Shown: positions 38,823 through 46,428 of the stretch, in pieces
Layout: every line of letters starts with the position of its first letter
Position numbering within the stretch: position 1 is the first letter of the stretch
NCBI GenBank assembly: GCA_029204225.1
Contig: CM055093.1
Coordinates: 33,305,777-33,369,776, forward strand
From: Diphasiastrum complanatum
Taxonomy: Eukaryota; Streptophyta; Lycopodiopsida; Lycopodiales; Lycopodiaceae
Reading direction: 5' to 3'
DNA length: 64,000 bases
The notes under the pieces: model-generated
What the model was told of the DNA's origin: nothing
The model's database searches: none
The model's input: the letters and a program-made list of their open reading frames with translations, nothing else
Position numbers and translations under genes: made by a program

Positions 38823-40157
38823 CAAGTGGGGACCAACTCTTTTCAATGGCAAGCATATAATTATGAAACTTTAAGAAGACTTTTATGGGAGCCTTTCAAT
38901 ATCTTTATGAACACAAGCCATAATATGGCTCTTTTCCACAAATGAATGCACAATAGAAATACAAAAAACAACTCAAAGGAATCCATTACTCCATCAGAAA
39001 GTACCTTTCCTGCTGTTCGTCAATCTCTTCAATGTCCATGTAGGAGTTGAGAGTACAGCATAATGCCCTTGGCTAAACAAGCCGTATCTATATTTTAAAT
39101 TCAGGAAACTTACTTTAAGAGATTCAAAAAACCTTTTTACAACATGAACAGAAAGTGAAATGCTAAGAAAATGCTTAAGTTTCATTGCAGGAAAAAAAAT
39201 GCGATTGCAACTTTTATTAATTGTTTGGAATCTCAAAAGTTAAGATCCTTTGAATTGCTGGCGGAAATTGCAGCAAAGAACAGAGGCAAAGCATTGAAAA
39301 CATTCTTCAGATAAAGATTACTCAAGAGAATCAAGAAAAGATGTTTTACAACAAGTTTTCAAGGCTAGAAGGCCTGCAGCGTAGAAGGGAAATCATTGTA
39401 GATAAGATACAGCATTTTATCCAAATGAAATAGATTACTAAGAGAAACCACTATCTCCTCAAAAGAGCTTATGGTACAACTCTATTGAACAGCCAACGTG
39501 AAGGTGCCTTTTATGCTAACAAAGGGGAGTCTGGTCTGCGCCAAGAAAGCACACCCAGGATTGCCACCTTCAGCCATCCTACCTCTGGGACTGCTGACAT
39601 GGACATCTTGGTGCGAATGATCAAAACGAGTTGCTAATTCCAAATCCATGTACAACATAGATAGGACGTCCTATAACAATGATCCATAGGAGAATAGTGT
39701 ATAGCTATCAACACATATCTCGTTTAAAACCACGATCAATCAGATACACATGGTTTTACATTTTATCGAAAAGACTGACGTAGACTCGTGATTTTTTCTT
39801 ACCAAACACATTGGTTGCAAAAGTACTCTCCAAAAGCGAAAGCGGAAGCTCAGCCACCGGCGCTGTGCAATGGACTCCGGCATTGTTCACAAGAATATCG
39901 ATGCGTCCGTACTTTTCCAGCACAAACTCCACAGCTGCAGCGATGGATTCATCTACAGTGACATCCAGAGCACAAGTTGTGACATGCGGGTGGTTCTGGA
40001 GAGTGTGCATGGATTCCAAGGATCGACTGGTAGCCACCACTTGGCATCCCCGATCTGCAAACGCAACGGCAAGCGCGCTCCCTATCCCGCCACTGGAACA
40101 GCCTGTTATGAGCACCACCTGTGCCTCCTCTTCCTTGAACTCAGATGCCGATGCCAT
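15651..40157 (-). CDS. SDR-family oxidoreductase, 1-acyl-DHAP-reductase-like (three exons)
   Basis: Exons 40157-39803, 20332-20173 and 16014-15651 join in frame (355+160+364 nt) to 292 residues plus stop. Both introns have GT-AG ends; intron 1 is about 19.5 kb and intron 2 about 4.2 kb. Classical SDR landmarks are all present: cofactor loop TGCSSGGIG at 18-26, Arg45 after strand 2 (favours NADPH), Asp65, NNAG 91-94, Asn116, catalytic Ser144, Tyr157 and Lys161 (YSASK), and PG at 186-187. A hydrophobic stretch at 253-272 could hold the protein at a membrane. Length and this C-terminal segment fit plant proteins annotated as NADPH-dependent 1-acyldihydroxyacetone-phosphate reductases (ether-lipid and phosphatidate precursor reduction at ER or lipid bodies). 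The SDR assignment is firm; the substrate is inferred from family resemblance. Intron 1 carries a nested retrotransposon stack. No coding lesion is visible. Confidence 0.9.
16015..16536. other. SDR intron 2, part without recognised elements
   Basis: AT-rich intron sequence; nothing recognised. Confidence 0.5.
16537..16700. repeat. GATTCG-rich MITE-like fragment
   Basis: It is dense in CCGATTCGAATCGG-type inverted words. It ends ...CCGATTCGTGAAACATTG, resembling the right end (...CGATTCGAAAGG...CAAACATTG) of the hAT-like element at 26063-26910. Ends and target duplication are not clear. Confidence 0.5.
16701..17383. other. SDR intron 2, nothing recognised
   Basis: No ORF or repeat with a clear identity. 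A short CAGAGTCAGAGT motif lies near 17085-17100. Confidence 0.45.
17384..18260 (+). pseudogene. hAT-type transposase fragment (DUF659 region)
   Basis: Conceptual reading gives GCSIISDG near 17390, then an FLRSIDTSG-like block near 17475 and EVGKENVV near 17560. After an intron ending TTTGCAG (17724) it continues [24 protein letters not shown] and LPWIAEV. This is the order found in plant DUF659/hAT-like transposase proteins. A third block (18145-18260, [11 protein letters not shown]) follows a second plausible intron (GT at 17973, AG at 18143-18144). A stop near 17505 and a frameshift near 17955 disable it. Both ends of the gene are missing (zinc finger and dimerisation domain), and no terminal repeats were seen. 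It lies in SDR intron 2, antisense to that gene. Confidence 0.7.
18261..18490. other. SDR intron 2, nothing recognised
   Basis: Intron sequence without an identifiable feature. Confidence 0.4.
18491..18570. repeat. Tandem repeat, about 23 bp x 3.5
   Basis: Successive units read GTTGGATAGTCAATAGTCAA, with AGCC in place of AGTC in later units. Confidence 0.85.
18571..19687. other. SDR intron 2, nothing recognised
   Basis: A 115-residue minus-strand ORF at 18596-18943 has no recognisable motif. Confidence 0.45.
19688..19866. repeat. Tandem duplication, about 90 bp x 2
   Basis: Two diverged units each contain GTGACCCA, CCAAAA, GGAGGAGCCTC and CAACTAGTTGTG in the same order. Confidence 0.8.
19867..20172. 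other. SDR intron 2, donor-proximal part
   Basis: Intron sequence; the donor GTGATA begins at 20172 on the minus strand. Confidence 0.5.
20173..20332 (-). CDS. SDR gene exon 2 (catalytic)
   Basis: The 160-nt exon encodes residues 120-171 with split codons at both ends. The acceptor reads TTTTACCAG and the donor GTGATA. It holds the catalytic serine (GSIAG) and the YSASK motif. Confidence 0.9.
20333..21135. other. SDR intron 1, acceptor-proximal part
   Basis: AT-rich intron; no feature recognised. Confidence 0.5.
21136..21612 (+). other. 158-residue ORF of unknown nature, antisense in SDR intron 1
   Basis: The ORF has a Cys-containing N-terminal part (CKCG, CYNC) and a central charged repeat ([10 protein letters not shown], about residues 88-118) encoded by the tandem repeat at 21378-21500, followed by a CPC segment. 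It abuts a candidate LTR at 21605. I do not recognise it. It may be a retroelement gag relic or a chance ORF. Confidence 0.25.
21378..21500. repeat. Tandem repeat, about 36 bp x 3.4
   Basis: Repeats of GAAGGTCGAACACGACTCGA followed by an AGATTGAACAC-like segment. Confidence 0.85.
21605..22041 (+). repeat. Candidate copia-type LTR
   Basis: It runs from TGACATAGGG to TTTTTACA and is followed at once by a primer-binding site resembling initiator tRNA-Met. A GTGGATATATACAC segment near 21686-21700 could be its TATA region. The left end is chosen only because it gives TG...CA. Confidence 0.45.
22042..22053 (+). other. Primer-binding site, initiator tRNA-Met type
   Basis: TGGTATCGGAGC differs by one base from the common plant PBS TGGTATCAGAGC and sits where an LTR would end. 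Confidence 0.6.
22096..22153. repeat. Second copy of the 58-bp segment seen at 21526-21581
   Basis: Both copies read ATTCGAGCTGACA...TTGGCAGCTCGACGAGCG... with a handful of differences. The copies flank the candidate LTR and PBS. Confidence 0.85.
22154..24820. other. Degenerate C-rich (minus G-rich) repeat DNA, possible minus-strand LTR remnant
   Basis: On the minus strand near 22540-22560 a polypurine tract (GAGCTTAAGGGAGAGAG) precedes TTAGAAATC, as at a copia 3' LTR, so 22160-22540 may be a minus-strand LTR. Further right the DNA is poor in G on the plus strand. It shows a diverged duplication of about 121 bp (from about 22776 and again from about 22898, sharing GAGCGAC, GGCTCAA and CACCAT). 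No coding domain was recognised. Confidence 0.3.
24821..25960 (+). pseudogene. Decayed Ty1/copia fragment: integrase C-terminus and RT N-terminal half
   Basis: It begins in the integrase C-terminal region ([15 protein letters not shown], then IFVGYSE and SKAYKIY). An acidic linker follows, then RT with [59 protein letters not shown] stop lies at 25739. After it, frame-shifted pieces continue ([21 protein letters not shown]) to about 25960. The YVDD region, RNase H, gag and protease are missing. It lies in SDR intron 1, antisense to that gene, just left of a copia LTR in the same orientation. Confidence 0.85.
25975..26062 (+). repeat. Copia LTR, first segment (interrupted)
   Basis: CATTGAATCTAGTC to ACATCCAAAT matches 56090 onward in order and content. 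The LTR continues at 26911-26963 and again at 38249-38610 after the nested insertions. Its true left edge is uncertain. Confidence 0.65.
26185..26310. repeat. CTCCTGCTCCTCGCGA minisatellite
   Basis: Irregular tandem repeats of CTCCTGCTCCTCGCGAC within the hAT-like element. Confidence 0.85.
26424..26664. repeat. (GA)n and (GT)n microsatellites
   Basis: A GA run (about 26424-26463), then GT runs at 26549-26567 and 26619-26664, separated by TTTGACAA words. Confidence 0.9.
26911..26963 (+). repeat. Copia LTR, middle segment
   Basis: It continues the LTR after the hAT-like insertion (AAATAGGGCAAGAGG...CTACAAGCGTGG), matching AAATAAGGCAAGGACC...ATACAAGCATGG at about 56170-56210. It ends in GAACC, the target duplication of the outer Ty3 element. 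Confidence 0.7.
26964..27041 (-). repeat. Outer Ty3 3' LTR, first 78 bp (split)
   Basis: The LTR is cut by the inner element. The remaining part is 33448-33849. In element orientation this is the far end of the 3' LTR. Confidence 0.9.
27042..27399 (-). repeat. Inner Ty3 3' LTR
   Basis: 358 bp with TGTAATAGATCC...CTCGTAACA on the plus strand, next to the polypurine tract. Confidence 0.96.
27400..27414 (-). other. Inner Ty3 polypurine tract
   Basis: The minus strand reads AAGGGGGAGGGAG immediately before the 3' LTR. Confidence 0.85.
27411..31202 (-). CDS. Ty3/gypsy Pol polyprotein with zinc knuckle and chromodomain (inner element)
   Basis: An uninterrupted frame of more than 1250 codons follows the gag stop in the same frame. 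Numbering from codon 31160: CCHC zinc knuckle 2-15; protease motif DDGATHNF 91-98 (Asp-Asp-Gly instead of the usual Asp-Ser/Thr-Gly); RT with PFGLTNAP (408-414) and FLDD catalytic site (436-439); RNase H with TDAS (585-588), YEKELF (620-625), TDHES (647-651) and ADALSR (690-695). A Ser/Asp/Glu-rich linker spans about 740-790. Integrase has HPGI and CQKC of the HHCC domain (836-869), DDE residues at about Asp899, Asp960 and Glu996, then a GPF segment (LSPRYCGPF). A chromodomain-like end follows (YLVKW...TWE). It should copy and integrate the element. It runs antisense to nothing; it shares the SDR gene's strand and lies in its intron 1. Translation depends on passing the TAG at 31203-31205. Confidence 0.95.
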   Translation of the reverse strand, partial: PLKPDDFEKAKQERLCFVCMGKGHTVRQCPKGPFTKKDKKQVHLVQTVCFPSDSAASEIKVYHEDHEHCCQLTSAMLARPFSFGPHDLVRMHGKVGNQSVRVMVDDGATHNFINHTLVKKLKLPEVPSQHRYIVSLAKGEDKKIWETMVSKLNLGIQGYQDQINFQIMHLDRTDIVLGRDWLYSLGPSLHRNYQENTLSFQYKGREIQLHGEHDVPNSPMVCSSELCQLIGDEDHQVFLCDFQFIPEVSISSSIQQKISKLETLLSKFKDVFPEDLPHGLPPSREVDHVINLVPGTAPVSKPPYRVSRTEDEEITRQLTDYLGKGQIQTSSSPWASPVLLVKKKEGSMRLCVDYRALNKVTIKNKYPMPRADELFDQLDGAKFFSKIDLRSGYHQVRIKSEDVSKTAFRTRHGHYEFKVMPFGLTNAPATFMTLMNSVLRPYLGKFVVVFLDDILVYSKTRKEHLKHLRKVFRLLRKHKLYAKQSKCEFFVEEVAYLGHIISSDGIKMDPNKVKAILSWLRPQNILELQIFLGLAGYYRRFVKEYAQIAVPMTNLLKGKGKEFIWESAQQESFDALKTALATAPVLKVVDPNQPFVVETDASDFAVGAVLTQGGRPVAFESKKLEPAQTRYSAYEKELFSIVHALKTWRHYLYGANFEVLTDHESLRYLCNQPELRGRKARWAELMQEFDMSIRYRRGKFNTVADALSRMPMINELSFTQIRNELLESLRGKCQHDAFFSIIWNSVQNRQLQTPEPVPGAGASSSKNTAASVEDDDESEYTSSDDVEDSEPVLPKQTPVVEGQLTQGFKWKQYSIQDEYLLYRDRVCVPNSEDYRQQVLYECHDNPSAGHPGIQKTYELLRRQFFWPSMKKDVHQYVTSCQKCQVNKAERLKAGGLLHPLEIPAGKWESISMDFIVGLPKTQKGNDAIWVTVDRLTKMAHFIPTKTTVRAPELARLFVDGLFKLYGLPSGIVSDRDSKFTGNFWKAVFHHLHTKLNMSTTDHPQTDGQTERVNQVLEDMLRAYVSKRQTNWEEYLSILEFAYNSTKHSATGYSPFMLMYGFQPRSPTAVGFKQEKVEAARNFLEDLNQMIEHAKRSIRQSQDRARHYADPHRRDVQFSTGEKVYLRVPVDSKTLKSGVCAKLSPRYCGPFTISRRLGEVTYELELPHSSKVFPVFHVSQLRKALTRSDNLVGDSVLVLPLDPQQPPHEPEEILDSRETQTRHTLYREYLVKWNDQPVENATWERGSVLRKIFPDFVLEDQDGS
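31203..32189 (-). CDS. Ty3/gypsy Gag (inner element)
   Basis: The 328-codon ORF begins with ATG at 32189. It has an acidic N-terminal region (about 1-70) and the retrotransposon Gag domain (about 120-250) with W-rich helices such as [20 protein letters not shown] and FLREFLP. A basic Lys/Arg-rich end precedes the stop. It ends in TAG at 31203-31205, directly before the zinc knuckle, which follows 14 codons downstream in the same frame. The stop therefore separates capsid from nucleocapsid, which is unusual. It is either a recent null mutation or a readthrough signal. Confidence 0.93.
   Translation of the reverse strand: MTTPQGPDQPQERGFDELETEALAYRKGKEPMEVEEQEQFAEELDELVTKEQFLQLVTEVDELKLALANFKSSVDDSFAELKNLILSSAKGSLPSTSQLSPSPLPSVSGETLRSHPSVFKDLKPPTFNGEEKDRNADILQTFLSKWKNIHALKQTPDHLQAIEASLSLGPMAYKWWLNLQETGQTPRSWKAFEEAFLREFLPENELDRAWEAWERTVMDKSLIQYISQYREAILKIKNMDDYQKIRGFVRGLKDEYKVEVQRNSPTTLEQALRYAQIYDDSVGRKRARQQPLSEQLPQKDFQFKKKFLKRKKEDKFKGEAPQKRPSHI
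32190..33071 (-). other. Inner Ty3 5' leader with degenerate repeats
   Basis: This untranslated leader holds a recurring word (CAGCGCTGG, CAGCGATGGACCT, CAGCGCTGAAG, CAGCGATTTTCC on the plus strand) at about 32706, 32800, 32893 and 32973, roughly every 80-95 bases. No ORF of note. Confidence 0.6.
33072..33083 (-). other. Inner Ty3 primer-binding site
   Basis: The minus strand reads TGGTATCAGAGC, complementary to the 3' end of initiator tRNA-Met, one base inside the 5' LTR. Confidence 0.92.
33085..33442 (-). repeat. Inner Ty3 5' LTR
   Basis: 358 bp, four differences from the 3' LTR. Confidence 0.96.
33448..33849 (-). repeat. Outer Ty3 3' LTR, remainder
   Basis: It continues from 27041 after the inner element and one copy of CACCC, and ends ...GGGCTCTAACA, as does the copy at 38248. 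Confidence 0.92.
33850..35850 (-). pseudogene. Outer Ty3 pol remnants: RT, RNase H and integrase C-terminus
   Basis: On the minus strand, frame-broken pieces read in the usual order. RT pieces lie around 35400-34860 ([28 protein letters not shown]). RNase H lies around 34780-34400 ([28 protein letters not shown]-like, [19 protein letters not shown]). Then, without any integrase core, comes the integrase C-terminal part ([29 protein letters not shown]) and a chromodomain-like end ([16 protein letters not shown]) to 33871. The catalytic integrase domain and the protease region are deleted. Multiple stops and frameshifts make it inactive. Confidence 0.88.
35850..37015 (-). pseudogene. Outer Ty3 gag, frameshifted
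   Basis: The gag start (ATG at 37015) opens a Pro-rich N-terminal region, followed by a segment with a methionine-rich heptad-like stretch ([15 protein letters not shown]). The frame breaks near 36695-36800. A second open stretch (36521-35850) holds the Gag domain ([36 protein letters not shown]) and a damaged zinc knuckle ([14 protein letters not shown], one cysteine and the glycine before His lost). It is not functional. Confidence 0.88.
37016..37756 (-). other. Outer Ty3 5' leader
   Basis: Non-coding leader. Two related segments (GCCAAATCTCAGGTCAAACGG at about 37296, GCCAAAATCTCACCGCAATC at about 37467), each ending in GAAGTTATG, suggest an internal duplication. CAGCGATGGACCT also occurs here, as in the inner leader. 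Confidence 0.55.
37757..37768 (-). other. Outer Ty3 primer-binding site
   Basis: The minus strand reads TGGTATCAGAGC, two bases from the LTR end. Confidence 0.9.
37771..38248 (-). repeat. Outer Ty3 5' LTR
   Basis: 478 bp, TGTCACAAGC...GCTCTAACA. It holds the intact CACCCCCTCTTTG site used by the inner element in the other LTR. Confidence 0.93.
38249..38610 (+). repeat. Copia LTR, last segment
   Basis: It matches about 56285-56610 with shared blocks such as TTTTGTGTGTAGAATG, CTTCTATGTGTAGTAGATG and AAAGATCAAAGGG. The similarity stops near TTTTCACAA, which may be the LTR end. Confidence 0.75.
38611..39802. other. SDR intron 1, donor-proximal part
   Basis: Intron sequence containing a (CT)n microsatellite at 38767-38818. 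The intron donor GTAAGA begins at 39802 on the minus strand. Nothing else recognised. Confidence 0.5.
38767..38818. repeat. (CT)n microsatellite, about 52 bp
   Basis: A pure CT run inside SDR intron 1. Confidence 0.97.
39803..40157 (-). CDS. SDR gene exon 1 (cofactor-binding)
   Basis: It begins with ATG at 40157 and encodes residues 1-118 plus the first base of Gly119. It holds the TGCSSGGIG loop and NNAG. The donor reads TTTG/GTAAGA. Confidence 0.92.
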
Positions 40158-40289
40158 GTCGATCTATCGTTCTTTCGTTAACACAAAATTTGTGTGGTTT
40201 TTTGAGATCTGATAGAGTCTCTCGCTGTCTCACTGAGTCAGTAGTAGTAGTAAACTAGTAAAGGTTGGATCGTGTGTTCATGAAATGAT

Positions 40290-40445
40290 AAATACTATAA
40301 TAAAGTGGAATAAAGTGAAATAGGAATGAAACGTGAAAAATCATGAGAGTACAAATAAAGTGGAATAAAGTGGAATAGGAATGAAACTCGAAAAACCATT
40401 CGAGTACAAATAAAGTGGAATAGGAATGAAAGATAGAAAACCATC
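40290..40445. repeat. Tandem repeat upstream of the SDR gene, about 50-70 bp x 3
   Basis: AAAGTGGAATA(AAGTG)GGAATGAAA-type units recur three times, each followed by an AAAACCATxCGAGTAC-like segment. This lies 130-290 bp upstream of the SDR start codon. Confidence 0.75.
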
Positions 40446-40739
40446 CGCCACACTACAAAGGAATGCAAGTAAAAAGTTTAAAGGATATAAGGAGAATTGA
40501 GATAATGTACATTCACTATAACAAAGCAACAATTTCACAAAGTAGTCTGCTACTTGATTGTAAGTCGCTAGCTAAGATAGTTGGAAGTTTAGGTAGTGCA
40601 GAAAGCTGTGAAGCAGTCGTACGTCCTTGGAGCCTCGCTGCAAAACCTGCACACAAGATGATAGAAAATCGTCGAATTTCTTATGCAGGCACCCATAAGT
40701 TTTCAAGGAAAGGAATAAAGTTTACACCAGGAGTGCGAT
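40446..40739. other. Upstream region of the SDR gene, nothing recognised
   Basis: No clear TATA box or domain-bearing ORF was found. Confidence 0.4.
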
Positions 40740-41111
40740 GTGAATAATATCGCTCTTTATCTTGAGCCGCATGTTAACGAACTGACCATCAGGAATATGA
40801 AAATGACCACCTTCTTCCTCATCAATTTGGTTGCTCTACTCCTAGCGATTGTGAGATGGTCGTACATGCTTTGCGTGCTAGGCTTGGAGCTTCATCCAGA
40901 TTGGGTTGTCTTTCAAGTGGACGTTTCAAACGCTTTTAATTTTGTTTTTCAAGGGGCCATTTTCCAAGAACTTCTGCTTCGTGCAGCATGGGTTATATAC
41001 AATATTGGGTGTGTATTAATCAAAAATTTGGATAGTACCTTGGAATTGTTATCACACATGTTGTTATGGTGGGTAAGGGCCAACCAGCTAATTATTTCAA
41101 ACCCACCATAA
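40740..41111 (+). pseudogene. Non-LTR-type reverse-transcriptase scrap
   Basis: The ORF contains HPDWVVFQVDVSNAFN, which resembles RT block A (VLQVD..NAFN) of LINE-like or related plant RT proteins. It is followed by a QELLLRAAW-like segment, then by sequence with no match. Neither the YADD site nor other domains are present. About 40-50 residues are convincing. Confidence 0.45.
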
Positions 41112-43309
41112 TGGCAGCATGTGCAAGCCCGCTCCATGGCATAATGGATTTTGTCTGCCACCTTATGATTAGTTCACCTAATGAATTGAGTTTGCCAACT
41201 TCTAATTAGCTATAGGTCATAATGGCCCATAAAAATATCAACTTGCCAATTATGCCATGGCATAACTAACCACTAGAAAGTGCATAAATCATTCTGCTTT
41301 TTAATCCTATGGAAATTGGTTGAATCAGCAAGCAAAATCCATTACATACATTGGAAGGGATAAAGCCCTCACATTTGGCTATTATGTTCTTTTAACATGA
41401 TGCCCAATCGTCAGGGCTTTACTTGACATGACTATTGTTGAGATATTTGTTTCTACTTTTTTACTTGGTGACACACAATGCAGACTAATGTCATGTCCTT
41501 CACCTCCATCCTTCACATTCAAGTTTTGTTTTTTCATTTGGGTGTGGCACCATGGTTTTGTCATTGTTGTGTAGAGTTTTTGCAAGATTTTGAGGCGTTG
41601 ACGATTTCTTCGAAGTTCTCCCGTCACGCTCAAAACCAATATCCGACCTACTGATATCAATTTTGAGTGTGAATCTCTCTAATTATTAGTTGTTCTTCCT
41701 AGTCTCGCACTTGAAATCGATACTTGGAATTTTGTTTTTGTTTTGCAACCTTATTTTTGCATCTTTTTTTGGAGCGATGTCTGATTTCGATTCTAGTTTA
41801 TTCATTGTCTTTTTTTTCAAGAACTCAAAATCATTGAGAAAATTGACTATTTCAAGTCAATTTTTGCTCCTTTTCTTTTTGTTCTTCCTTCTATCATAGA
41901 GGGACCTAGTATATAAGCTTTTTCTAAGATTTATTTTAAATTCAAGTCCTTGCTCAGTTTTCCCTTGTTGAGATCTCAAAATATGGACATGATTCATTAT
42001 CAAAACCTGGTGAATATTGATAAGAAAAAATATAAAACCAAGCTTGACAGAATGTTCACCAACTTGCAAGACAATTTCAAATCTGTAGACACCTGCCAGT
42101 TAGACAATAAAAAATGCAGATTTTTGAAGTTTCAATTTGCTTTTGTTTTTTTATCATTTGTTAAATATTGCCGACGATTCGAGTACTGCTTCCCCTTCTA
42201 CTTTTGAGGTGGGTTCTTCCAATGGTATGAAATCTGAAAAATCTACGCCTATAGATATAGAGTTTTCTTTTGATAATACAGACATCAATGATGATGATTG
42301 TACAGATTTTGATCTTGCCAAAATAGGGCTCAATATGTAGGAAGTCAGACTGCTACCATTCTTTCTCTAAATTATAAAGCTTTAATCACTTTTCCTACTT
42401 ATAATATTAATAATAAGTCTTTTTTGACTTTATCGGACATATCAGATCTTTTTGATTTTATAGAGGCTGAGACTCTTTGCATTTTGAACAAGGAGCTTCG
42501 TGACTTTTTTGATTTGATTGATTATGAGGCTGATGATGTTTTCCCTGGTGTGGATGATTTAGAAAAGGTCAATTTCTTTCAGGGAAGGACTACTTGAAGA
42601 TGCATGTGAGCAGATGTGTGATAAGGAAGGATATCTTCCAACTAAAGAGGAGTTTCTTGGATTCCAAAGTCAACTTGGTTTTCCAGAACCAACAGTCTAT
42701 ACTTCGACCTCATTGACATCGAGAGGTGGTCACAATATTGACAACGAGATAGTCATTGAGGAAGACAAAGTTGAATGCGTAAGTTTTATATCTTAAGTTG
42801 TATCAATTGATGTTTACAACCAAATTTTATATTGGATCTAACACTTTTGTTTATTTCAAAAAATCCTTTATCTTGTTGAGTTTGTAATCCATCGAGGAGG
42901 ACAATGATCTTCTGCTGGTGAATTCCAGACATATCATGCACTGGGCCATTATCTAAACTTTCTCAAGAATAATGAAATAAGTGTGGCCTATTCAAAGTTT
43001 CATCGACATGGTGAAACAATGATTATGGCATTCAAGACACTTTCTTATTTTCTTGGAGGATATAATTTTTCAAGAGTGCATAGAAAAACATTTGTTAAGA
43101 AAACGATTGCACTTAAAATTTTAGAAATATGGACCAATAAATTCCATGCTTAGATCATCATATTTCGCATTGTACAGTGCCCTGCAACTTTTTTTTATCG
43201 AAAGTATTGAAAATGGAGTAGACTTTGGAAATTCCAAAAACTTTGTATTTCTTTAAATTTCAATATACAAGAATATCTATGTATGTCTATTGACTGTTGG
43301 CATAGAATT
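41112..43309. other. No supported gene
   Basis: Short plus-strand ORFs (41950-42340, 42614-42796, and an open stretch around 42900-43150 containing NFLKNNEISVAYSKFHRHGE) look faintly coding-like but match nothing I recognise. They could be relics of a transposase or host gene. Confidence 0.35.
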
Positions 43310-43745
43310 AATGAGCCGTGTACGGTTCACCACGGTTCTGAAAATTGTACAGTTCTCAGAAAATTTAAGGGAGAACCGTGGTGAACTGTACTAATTAATT
43401 AATTAATTATTTATTTATATATTTGTTGCTCCTACTCCCAAAAATAGCCTAAAAATATGCAAAAAAAAAATGCCAAAAAAGTGTCTATGTCTGTGAAATC
43501 TGTGTCTGTGTCTTCTGTGAAATCTATGTCTGTGGATTTTTACAGTTTTATTTTACGGTCCGAATTATCATAAATAGCCCAAAAACCATAAAATGAGGGC
43601 CAAAAATTATGTTGGAGAAAAATTGGCAAAAAAATAAAAAAATAATTAATTAATTAATTGCAGGAACCATATCACGGTTCAATGAACCGTGGTACGGTTT
43701 TTTCCATGGTTCCCAAGACCCACGGTTCTGAGAACCGTGGGTATT
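43310..43745. repeat. MITE-like segment with ACCGTGG/CCACGGT ends
   Basis: The left part (43316-43400) and right part (43665-43741) carry the same words in opposite orientation (GTACGGTTCACCACGGTTC against GAACCGTGGTACGG). TTAATTAATTAA runs sit on the inner side of both. The centre has GTGTCTGTG-type repeats. This suggests a small inverted-repeat element; no target duplication was fixed. Confidence 0.6.
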
Positions 43746-43890
43746 ATGCCTGTTGGCATGTATAAATTTGCATGTTTTTTGAAATTTTGCATAATTCGTT
43801 GATTTTGTATTATGTGGGTATTATGCCTGTTGGCATGTATAAATCTGCATGCTTTTTGAAATTTTGCATAATTCATTGATTTTGTATTAT
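43742..43890. repeat. Tandem duplication, about 73 bp x 2
   Basis: Both units read GTATTATGCCTGTTGGCATG through TTGATTTTGTATTATG with few differences. Confidence 0.92.
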
Positions 43891-44839
43891 GACGGATTTG
43901 CACTCTTCTATAAAATCATTGGAAAAGTTGTAGAATATAGCTATTCTTTTGCTCGTTCCAACATGTTGCGTAATTTTATAAAATGTCACTCTTGCTTGCC
44001 AATGAGATTTTGCCATTTCTTGTGATGGCCATATGCTGAGACGTCCACTATTTCTTGCAAAAAATGTTGATGATGCCGTAAGATGTGCTGTAGTTCATGA
44101 AAACAAGATAAAAGTCAGTACAAAAAGTATCTAATTTAGTTGCACAAATTTGTCTATAATGCTACTGCACCTAAATCATACCATATAATGTGTTATGTGA
44201 TTTGCTCCCCATGCACTTTGACTGCATCAACAAATTCACTAGTTGTTTTCTCTATCATTTGCACATCAGGATTTGAAAATTGATTTTTTTTTAAATGAAT
44301 GGAGTACTTTCAAGTTTAGAACACCTGCAAGGCCTCAATTTTAGTGTTCAATCAGATAATGGTATTTGGTGGTTCGTAGCTTTTTAGGTATAGTTGCTCT
44401 ATTATTGTTTCCATATGGATGCTTATCTCTACGTTGATATTATGATAAAACAATTTTTTGTTTCTCTTACAAGTGTTTAAAGAAGATCATGACATTCTCT
44501 CATGGATATTTAGTAGAACATCATATTATGACCTTATCAGAAATCACATGGAGGGAGTCCACTTAATGTTCCTAGGATTGGCAATTTCAACATAGAGTGA
44601 CATTTGGCAGAAGACCTTAAAACGGTAAAATATATGATGCAAGACCAACTCTCTCCATTTTTTGTCCCTTTATAATTTCGTATTCATCTAACTTAAGGAC
44701 AACTATCAACTTGTTGTTCACACTCTCATTTGTAATACCATAAAATTTTATTATAAATGCATTCTTCACTGATCATAAGCACTTCTCTATCTTATCAATA
44801 AAATGTACAACTGGTTGCATTACTCGATGCACAACAACA
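43891..44839. other. No recognised gene
   Basis: AT-rich sequence without an identifiable feature. Confidence 0.45.
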
Positions 44840-45150
44840 AAATGCGCGATTTCCGACACAAGGTTCCAACGGATTCAAAAAAAAATTCATAATCCATCGA
44901 AATCCGACATAATAATACGTCGGAATCCGACACAAGAACAAAAAAAATTTGTCGAAATTTTTTTTTTGCCGAAATTTTTTTTTATGGACGTCGGATTCCG
45001 ACGGCCAATAAAAATGTCGAAATCCGACATCCCATTTCAGAGACTGCAACTTTTTAAATAAATGACATCACATGTCTGTGCATAAAAAAAAAGCATAAAG
45101 CGGACATTGGATTCCGACGGATAATACAAATGTCGGAATCCGACGTCCGT
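44840..45150. repeat. Subterminal-type palindrome block related to 10262-10760
   Basis: The words GTCGGAATCCGAC, GACGTCGGATTCCGACGG and GATTTCCGACAC recur within 300 bp, separated by A/T runs as at 10.3-10.7 kb. No CACTA terminus was found. Confidence 0.5.
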
Positions 45151-46271
45151 GACCGAATGCTCAAAGCCGCATTATTTTTCTAGGGTTTTCTTATTTTTTA
45201 TTCTTGCAAAAGATTGTTGGAGATCGGCTTTTGGCGCTTCTTCTCAATTCTATCAATTTCATTTGTCTCATTCCAAGTACGATTCTTTTGTTTTGTTATG
45301 TGCAACTAAGATTTCTTTCTTTGTGACTTTTTCTTTGACACCAGCTTCCTTGTATTGTATATTTTGTGTAGTTAAACACAAATATGTGTCTTAGTGATTT
45401 ATGATCGTGAGCGAATGAGAGAGGAAAAGAAGGATGTGTGTGGGAGACAGAGAGAGCAAGAAAAATATAGATAGAAGAGTTTGATTTAACGTTATGTTCT
45501 TTGTAGATTTTAGAGTTTAGATTTAATGTTATATTCTTTGTGAAATAGTGTGAGACTGAGAGCTCTTAAGGTCTGAATGAAGATCATAACCAGCTCCATT
45601 ATCAAAGATGTAGAGCTACCACTTTTTCTCATTGATTGATCCAGTATGGCTATCTTGTTGATACTCCCTATCGAGCCATAAAGGGTAATCCATCATTGCC
45701 TGATACATGTAAAATGATATTCAACTAGAAAAAGCTAGTGAAGCGTTCTCAGTATGATGGCATTTCTGTTGAAAATTAGAACTCAAAATAAACTTTGAAG
45801 AGTGCCATTGACTCACTATCTCCATTGGAAGCTTGAGATATCTTGGCTATGGGGTACTTAATTATCTCTGTTCTGTGAGTTAGAACCCAGTTTTCCTTGC
45901 AAGATATTTGGAGAGTTGGCCTACCATCGCTACTAGATGAGTGAGCCATCTAACCATTCAATCACATTAAAGTCGTTGAGAAATTGAACGTTGACTTCCA
46001 AAATACTGAAGGATTATTTCTGATTTCCAAAAGAGAGTTGAGAGATGTGATTATTAACATCGCTACCTCTATAATACATCTGACCATCGCTGCTGCTACT
46101 TTGCAAGCCTTCACTACGCCTATGAGTATTAGATATGAAGGAAAGCCATCACTAAGCTAGTTGTCAGATAAGAGACTCAACTAACTAAGCCTTCACGACG
46201 ATGAAAGGGGAGTTTGCAACTGTTGTCTAAAGCTGATCTATCAATGACCATTGAAAACTCACTGATTTATT
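45151..46271. other. No recognised gene
   Basis: Short ORFs only. Confidence 0.45.
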
Positions 46272-46408
46272 GTCAATGGTCGTCTTTTTCCCTATCACAA
46301 ATCATGTGTAAAAACACAGTGTCGCATTTTTCGCCTTTTTTGCGTGTGGAAATTTACTTGTATTTATGCAGACAGTCGCGTTTTATTCGCTTGTCTTATT
46401 TTACATGT
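46272..46408 (-). repeat. Inverted copy of part of the copia LTR (12917-13051)
   Basis: About 135 bp reads as the reverse complement of 12917-13051, including ATTTACTTGTATTTATGCAG and CGCGTTTTATTCGCTTGTC unchanged. Confidence 0.88.
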
Positions 46409-46428
46409 GATTGGGCTACCACATAACT

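Noticed and set aside
41950-43150. Coding-like plus-strand stretches
   Set aside because: Open pieces are short and interrupted by stops, and no family could be recognised. Left unassigned.
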